From positions 1-54,290 of the forward strand of contig CAIMXI010000225.1 in the NCBI GenBank assembly GCA_903845365.1: a stretch of DNA of 54,290 nucleotides. The letters are read 5' to 3'. How positions within the stretch are numbered: the stretch's first letter is position 1; each line of letters begins with the position of its first letter. The translations under genes were made by a program, and so were the position numbers. This DNA comes from an uncultured Geobacteraceae bacterium. Lineage in GTDB: Bacteria; Desulfobacterota; Desulfuromonadia; Geobacterales; Pseudopelobacteraceae. Positions 50,288 to 54,290 of this stretch are shown here, in pieces. The notes beneath the pieces are model-generated. The model saw nothing but the letters and a program-made list of their open reading frames with translations. It ran no database searches and was not told the origin of the DNA.

Positions 50288-53206
50288 ATGCCTAAACGTA
50301 AGGCCCCCGAAATAAAGTTTCAGGAGCACATCACCGCTTTCTTTATCCAAGAGCACGGCTACCCTGTCCTTGAACAAGCCGACATCACCGACACCGAACA
50401 CTCCATCGCCGAAGACCACCTCTGGGCATTTCTCACCGCAACGCAACAAACCACCCTTGATAAACTTGCCGCCGATTACGGCACCGACGCACGAGACGAA
50501 GTGTTCAAGGCACTGCGCTCCGAACTCCAGCACACGCCGCTCTGGCTACTGCTCCGGCATAGCCTCAAGGTGCGCGGGCTGGAGTTCCGCCTGTTTTACC
50601 CCAAACCCCGTTCCGGCGAGAGTGAGGCCAATAAACACTTTGGACAAAACCGAATCACGTTTCGCCCTCACTTCTATTTTGGCGAGACAAACCAGGAGAT
50701 TGACTTTGTGCTCTTTCTCAACGGCCTGCCTATCGTTACTCTGGAGTTGAAGCACGAGAAGAATCAGAACGTGCATGATGCCGTGACGCAGTTTGCCCGA
50801 CGCGATCTGAGCCGGAAGATTTTCCAGCACCCCTTCCTCTATCTCGCCGCCGACACCAGCGATGTCATGGCAGCCACTGATCCCGGTCGCGAGCAGAATT
50901 TCCGCTGGCACAACACCGGCCTGAATAACCAGCCGATGACAGAAGGCGAATATCCGGTGGAGTTCCTCTACCGCGAGGTGCTCTCCAAAGAGCAGTTGCT
51001 GGAGGCACTGTCGTTCTTCCTCGTTCGCGTACCCAAACGCGACGCCGAGGAGAACCGGCCACCAAGCCCGGCATTCACGCTCTTTCCGCGCTATCATCAG
51101 AGCCGCATGGTGCGTAAAGTAGCCGACACCATACAGACGCACTTCACCGAATCGGGCGACATCGGGCGGAAATTCCTCATCAATCATTCTGCGGGGAGCG
51201 GCAAAACCCTCTCAATCTGCTGGTTGGCCGATCGCCTGCACAGCCTCTACAAGCCGGGTACAGGTGAAAAGTTGGTGGACCTGATTTTCATCCTCACCGA
51301 CCGCAAATCTCTCGATAAGAACATCAAGGATGACATTGAAAACTTCACCCACCTGAAAGAGGTAATTGGTCTGGCGAAAAGATCAGCCGACCTGATCCGG
51401 TTTATCGATAAACGGACTTCAATCATCGTAACAACGCTTCAAAAGTTTGAAAGAATCATGGTGGAAATCAAGAAGAACCAGGAACTGAAAAAACTTCGCG
51501 TCGCTTTCCTGATCGATGAAGCGCACCGCTCCCAGGAAGGGAAGATGGGTGCCTCTATCAGGGTGCCGTTCCGTTCAGTCGATGCACCTGACGACGATCT
51601 GCCGGAAGAGGATGAAGAAGAAAAAATTGCCAGGATAATACGTGAACACGACTTGAATCAGCTTTTCGTTGCCTTCACCGCCACACCCGCTCCTGCCACG
51701 GTGACGCTTTTCGGTGAGCCGTTCGACACTTACAGCGAGGCAGAGGCCATTGCCGAGGGGTATATTGTCGATGTGGCAGCCAGCATACTTTCCTATAAAA
51801 CCCTCTATCATCTGCACTGCCTGGTGGTGCAAAAAGTGGGGGAGGAAAAGGTCTACCCTGCTGGTGTGGTCGCCAAGGCTCTCAAAAACAAGGCGTTTAT
51901 GGATGATGGCCTGATTCAGTACAAAGCCGAGGTGATGCTGCGTATCTTCGAGGAAAACGTGATGCAACTCATTGGTGGTCGAGCCAAGGCGATGATCGTT
52001 ACCAGTTCCCGCGTAGCCGGACTGCGCTATTTTCAGATCATCCAGGAAAAGCTGAAGGAGCGGGGTGCTGACTACAAAGTGCTCTACGCCTTTTCAGACT
52101 TCGTTCATCCCGAAACAAACGCTGCCATCAGTGAATACGCGGTTAATGGTCTTGCTGAGGGGGAAGATATCGAAGAGCGTTTTAAGGGGGAAGAGTACCG
52201 GCTGATGGTGGTGGCCAACAAATTTCAGACCGGTTTTGATCAGCCGCTACTGGCCGGAATGTTCCTTGATAAGCCGGTGGTTGACCGCAATGCCGTGCAG
52301 ACGGTTTCACGCTTGAATCGCTGCTGTGAGGGAAAGTCAGATGTCGTCGTCGTTGATTTTACTAATAACGCTAAAGAGATCCTCAAGGCGTTTGTCAAAT
52401 ACCGGAAAGGCACTCCATTTGAACCGGGAGATCCTGATGAGCAGCAGTGTGTGAAACTTCATGCGGAGATACTGGAAGCCGGGGTGTTTACTCAGGGCGA
52501 CGCCGATAGCCTGGTAAAATTGCTGGCGAACGGAACTGACGCGCAGGTACAGATGGTTGTAAATGGTCTGCGAGTGCGGTTTCAGTCAATAGTTGGTGAT
52601 ATGGAGCAGCGGAAAACATTTGTATATCTGCTTGCGCGATTCGTGAAGAGCTTCCATTTTCTGTCCTGCTTTTTCACCTACCCGGAACAATTGCAGCGGT
52701 TTGCAGTCTTTGCAGAATATGTCGGTCCGCAACTGATCAAGCAGGGGAGCGTTTCCGAGTTGATGAAACTGATTCGCAAGACTGTGGTCGTCAAGGCAGC
52801 TGTCCAGTTCATCGGGGAAGTCCGCACTGGCGGCAGTGTGAAATTGAAACCGGGCAACAGTGGTAATAGTGCGGGGCCTCCGCTGAAAAAGGTTACCGTG
52901 CAGGACATGATCGCGCAGATTCGTGCCAGCGTCACCATTTCGGACGAAGAAGCGCTCTTGATCAGACAGGTGACAGAGGAAAAAACCGCTGATGATGAAA
53001 TTCGTGCGACTGTGCAAGCTCATCGGGACAATTCAATCTTTCTGCAAGAAACCTTCAAAGACAGGGTTGACGGCATGATCCAGAATCGGTATCAGGATTT
53101 AGGTCGTATTGATGAACTTGCTGATCCGAAATACATCGATCAGGGCGCAATTTTTGACATTATGGCGGTTACGGTGATTCAACATCACCTGGCGTACGCG
53201 GTGTAA
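50288..53206 (+). CDS. hsdR: Type I restriction endonuclease subunit HsdR
   Basis: 972 residues. A PD-(D/E)xK nuclease lies at about 130-160 (EIDFVLFLNGLPIVTLELKHE), followed by a helicase-like motor with Walker A NHSAGSGKT (about 299-307) and LIDEAHRSQEG (DEAH at about 409-412). Further helicase motifs (TATPAPATVTLFGEPF; VANKFQTGFDQPLL; NAVQTVSRLNRC) complete the SF2 motor. With HsdM and HsdS it translocates DNA and cuts at a distance. It starts 27 nt after the toxin gene. The SD is weak. Confidence 0.95.
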   Translation: MPKRKAPEIKFQEHITAFFIQEHGYPVLEQADITDTEHSIAEDHLWAFLTATQQTTLDKLAADYGTDARDEVFKALRSELQHTPLWLLLRHSLKVRGLEFRLFYPKPRSGESEANKHFGQNRITFRPHFYFGETNQEIDFVLFLNGLPIVTLELKHEKNQNVHDAVTQFARRDLSRKIFQHPFLYLAADTSDVMAATDPGREQNFRWHNTGLNNQPMTEGEYPVEFLYREVLSKEQLLEALSFFLVRVPKRDAEENRPPSPAFTLFPRYHQSRMVRKVADTIQTHFTESGDIGRKFLINHSAGSGKTLSICWLADRLHSLYKPGTGEKLVDLIFILTDRKSLDKNIKDDIENFTHLKEVIGLAKRSADLIRFIDKRTSIIVTTLQKFERIMVEIKKNQELKKLRVAFLIDEAHRSQEGKMGASIRVPFRSVDAPDDDLPEEDEEEKIARIIREHDLNQLFVAFTATPAPATVTLFGEPFDTYSEAEAIAEGYIVDVAASILSYKTLYHLHCLVVQKVGEEKVYPAGVVAKALKNKAFMDDGLIQYKAEVMLRIFEENVMQLIGGRAKAMIVTSSRVAGLRYFQIIQEKLKERGADYKVLYAFSDFVHPETNAAISEYAVNGLAEGEDIEERFKGEEYRLMVVANKFQTGFDQPLLAGMFLDKPVVDRNAVQTVSRLNRCCEGKSDVVVVDFTNNAKEILKAFVKYRKGTPFEPGDPDEQQCVKLHAEILEAGVFTQGDADSLVKLLANGTDAQVQMVVNGLRVRFQSIVGDMEQRKTFVYLLARFVKSFHFLSCFFTYPEQLQRFAVFAEYVGPQLIKQGSVSELMKLIRKTVVVKAAVQFIGEVRTGGSVKLKPGNSGNSAGPPLKKVTVQDMIAQIRASVTISDEEALLIRQVTEEKTADDEIRATVQAHRDNSIFLQETFKDRVDGMIQNRYQDLGRIDELADPKYIDQGAIFDIMAVTVIQHHLAYAV

Positions 53207-53210
53207 CCCG

Positions 53211-53873
53211 ATGAACAAACCGATGAACCAGATCCCCAAGCATGATCGACCTCGCGAAAAACTGGTAGCCAAAGGAGCGCGCGCACTCAGCGATCAGGAA
53301 CTGCTGGCAATTCTGCTCGGCAAAGGGACACCCCAGATGGACGTTATGACCCTGGCGGCAAAGATTGCCAGAGTTATGGATGACAAGGGGCTTGATGTGC
53401 GGGTAGAAGATTTGACCTGTTTTGAGGGGGTGGGCGAAGCCAAAGCAACGTTGATTCTGGCGGCCATCGAGTTTGCCCGACGACGTATAAAACCGGAAGG
53501 GGTGAAGATCACCACGCCCGCAGACATACTCCCGCTTATCCGGCATTTTGCCGACCGCAAACAGGAGCATTTCCTCTCCATCACCGTAAATGGTGCCAAT
53601 GAAGTCCTTAATGTACGGGTTGTCTCAATAGGGCTGGTAGACCGGACTCCGGTTCATCCGCGCGAAGTATTTGCCGATGTAGTGGCAGATCGCGCTTCCG
53701 GAATCATTGTTGCTCACAACCATCCGGCAGGGAGCCTTGAGCCGTCACCCGCTGATGAGGAAAGTACGCAGCAGCTCAAGCAGGCCGGGGAAATCATGGG
53801 GATTCAACTCCTCGACCATATCATCTTCAACCGTAGCGGCTATTTCAGTTTTCTGGAGTCGGGGAAGCTGTAA
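53211..53873 (+). CDS. radC: RadC-like JAB-domain protein
   Basis: 220 residues. A helix-hairpin-helix-like N-terminus (GARALSDQELLAILLGKG, FEGVGEAKATLIL) precedes a JAB metalloprotease-like domain with HNHPAGSLEPSPAD (the HxH ... SxxD zinc motif). RadC proteins are common next to restriction and mobile genes, and their role in recombination is not proven. It lies 4 nt after hsdR. Confidence 0.93.
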   Translation: MNKPMNQIPKHDRPREKLVAKGARALSDQELLAILLGKGTPQMDVMTLAAKIARVMDDKGLDVRVEDLTCFEGVGEAKATLILAAIEFARRRIKPEGVKITTPADILPLIRHFADRKQEHFLSITVNGANEVLNVRVVSIGLVDRTPVHPREVFADVVADRASGIIVAHNHPAGSLEPSPADEESTQQLKQAGEIMGIQLLDHIIFNRSGYFSFLESGKL

Positions 53874-53960
53874 GAGGCACGATGGCGGGTGAACTGGATA
53901 TTAATTTGTGGATACAGATCCACATTTTGTGGACTAAAATTATAAAAGGAGATATTACCC

Positions 53961-54290
53961 ATGAAACAACTGATTTTTGCACTGTTGGCTCTTGCTGTTC
54001 TGGCTCTTTCACCGTTGACTGCGTCTGCAGTCGGCACAACCGACATCACCTGGTACGGCCATTCTGCGTTCAAAGTAACGACACCGACCGGCAAGGTGCT
54101 GCTGATCGACCCCTGGCTGGCAAATCCGGCCAACCCCAAGGGGAAGGAACTGCTGGCCGGTCTCGATAAGGCCGACCAGATTCTGCTGACCCATGCTCAT
54201 GGCGACCATATCGGCAATACGGTCGAGATTGCCAAAAAGACCGGAGCCAAACTGATTGCCAGCAATGATCTGATGAAGGCGATGATTAAA
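53961..54290 (+). CDS. Secreted metallo-beta-lactamase-fold hydrolase, partial
   Basis: 110 residues are visible and the frame continues beyond the window edge. The N-terminus is a signal peptide ([20 protein letters not shown]). The core has [21 protein letters not shown] and the zinc motif [11 protein letters not shown] (HxHxDH), as in UPF0173-type metal-dependent hydrolases. Substrate unknown. AAGGAG precedes the ATG. Confidence 0.85.
   Translation, partial: MKQLIFALLALAVLALSPLTASAVGTTDITWYGHSAFKVTTPTGKVLLIDPWLANPANPKGKELLAGLDKADQILLTHAHGDHIGNTVEIAKKTGAKLIASNDLMKAMIK

Overview
The window reads as bacterial chromosome, most likely from a Gram-negative delta-type lineage such as Geobacterales/Desulfuromonadales. 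This is inferred from the mix of genes (PilT beside a PilB-like protein, a CpoB/YbgF lipoprotein, a SPOR protein next to argS, RNase J, a multi-zinc-ribbon TopA) and not from any species-level match. Two housekeeping blocks flank an integrated mobile element, and a type I restriction-modification locus lies near the right end.

Left block (1-14.15 kb): the start of a MoxR-type AAA ATPase, an MFS transporter overlapping an Ldh-family dehydrogenase, topA, dprA, a LysM envelope protein and a CpoB/YbgF lipoprotein, all on the minus strand. Then, on the plus strand, come a U32 peptidase-family protein, dnaB, a PilB/GspE-like protein without a P-loop, pilT and moaC.

Mobile element (about 14.21-31.87 kb): it sits in an initiator tRNA-fMet gene. 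An 88/89-bp direct repeat (3' half of the tRNA plus its terminator) marks both ends. Inside each end is an approximately 270-bp region of inverted symmetry, including an 85-bp block about 90% identical between the two ends. From left to right the element carries: a cluster of small modules bracketed by five copies of a dispersed 20-22-bp repeat (a RelE/HigB-type toxin gene broken by a stop codon, its XRE antitoxin, two small envelope-type ORFs, and a ParD-ParE-HicB operon); an XRE repressor with twin operators 50 bp apart; a rightward operon of an M41-like metallopeptidase, a Rha-type antirepressor, an AlpA-like HTH protein, a CHC2/TOPRIM primase, an SF3/D5-like helicase and small ORFs; a serine recombinase; a single-chain type IIG-like restriction-methylation enzyme; an acidic DUF5063-like protein; and a tyrosine integrase whose catalytic segment is tandemly duplicated. 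No virion, terminase, relaxase or type IV secretion gene is visible, so the element looks like a self-replicating satellite or plasmid-like island that relies on other elements for transfer.

Right block (31.8-46.2 kb): tRNA-fMet, then on the minus strand a SPOR protein, argS, a 55-residue Cys-rich protein, an FtsB/DivIC protein, UDP-glucuronate decarboxylase, UDP-glucose dehydrogenase, rsmI and a LysE-family exporter. On the plus strand follow an RlmI-like methyltransferase, a HEAT-like protein preceded by a 17-bp perfect inverted repeat, gpsA, a GGQ release-factor-like protein, a PlsC acyltransferase, two small membrane proteins and RNase J.

The right end (46.2-53.9 kb) is a type I restriction-modification operon, hsdM-hsdS-[RelB/RelE-type TA pair]-hsdR-radC. 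hsdM contains an in-frame insertion of a C/G-rich palindromic repeat. The last gene, cut by the window edge, is a secreted metallo-beta-lactamase-fold hydrolase.
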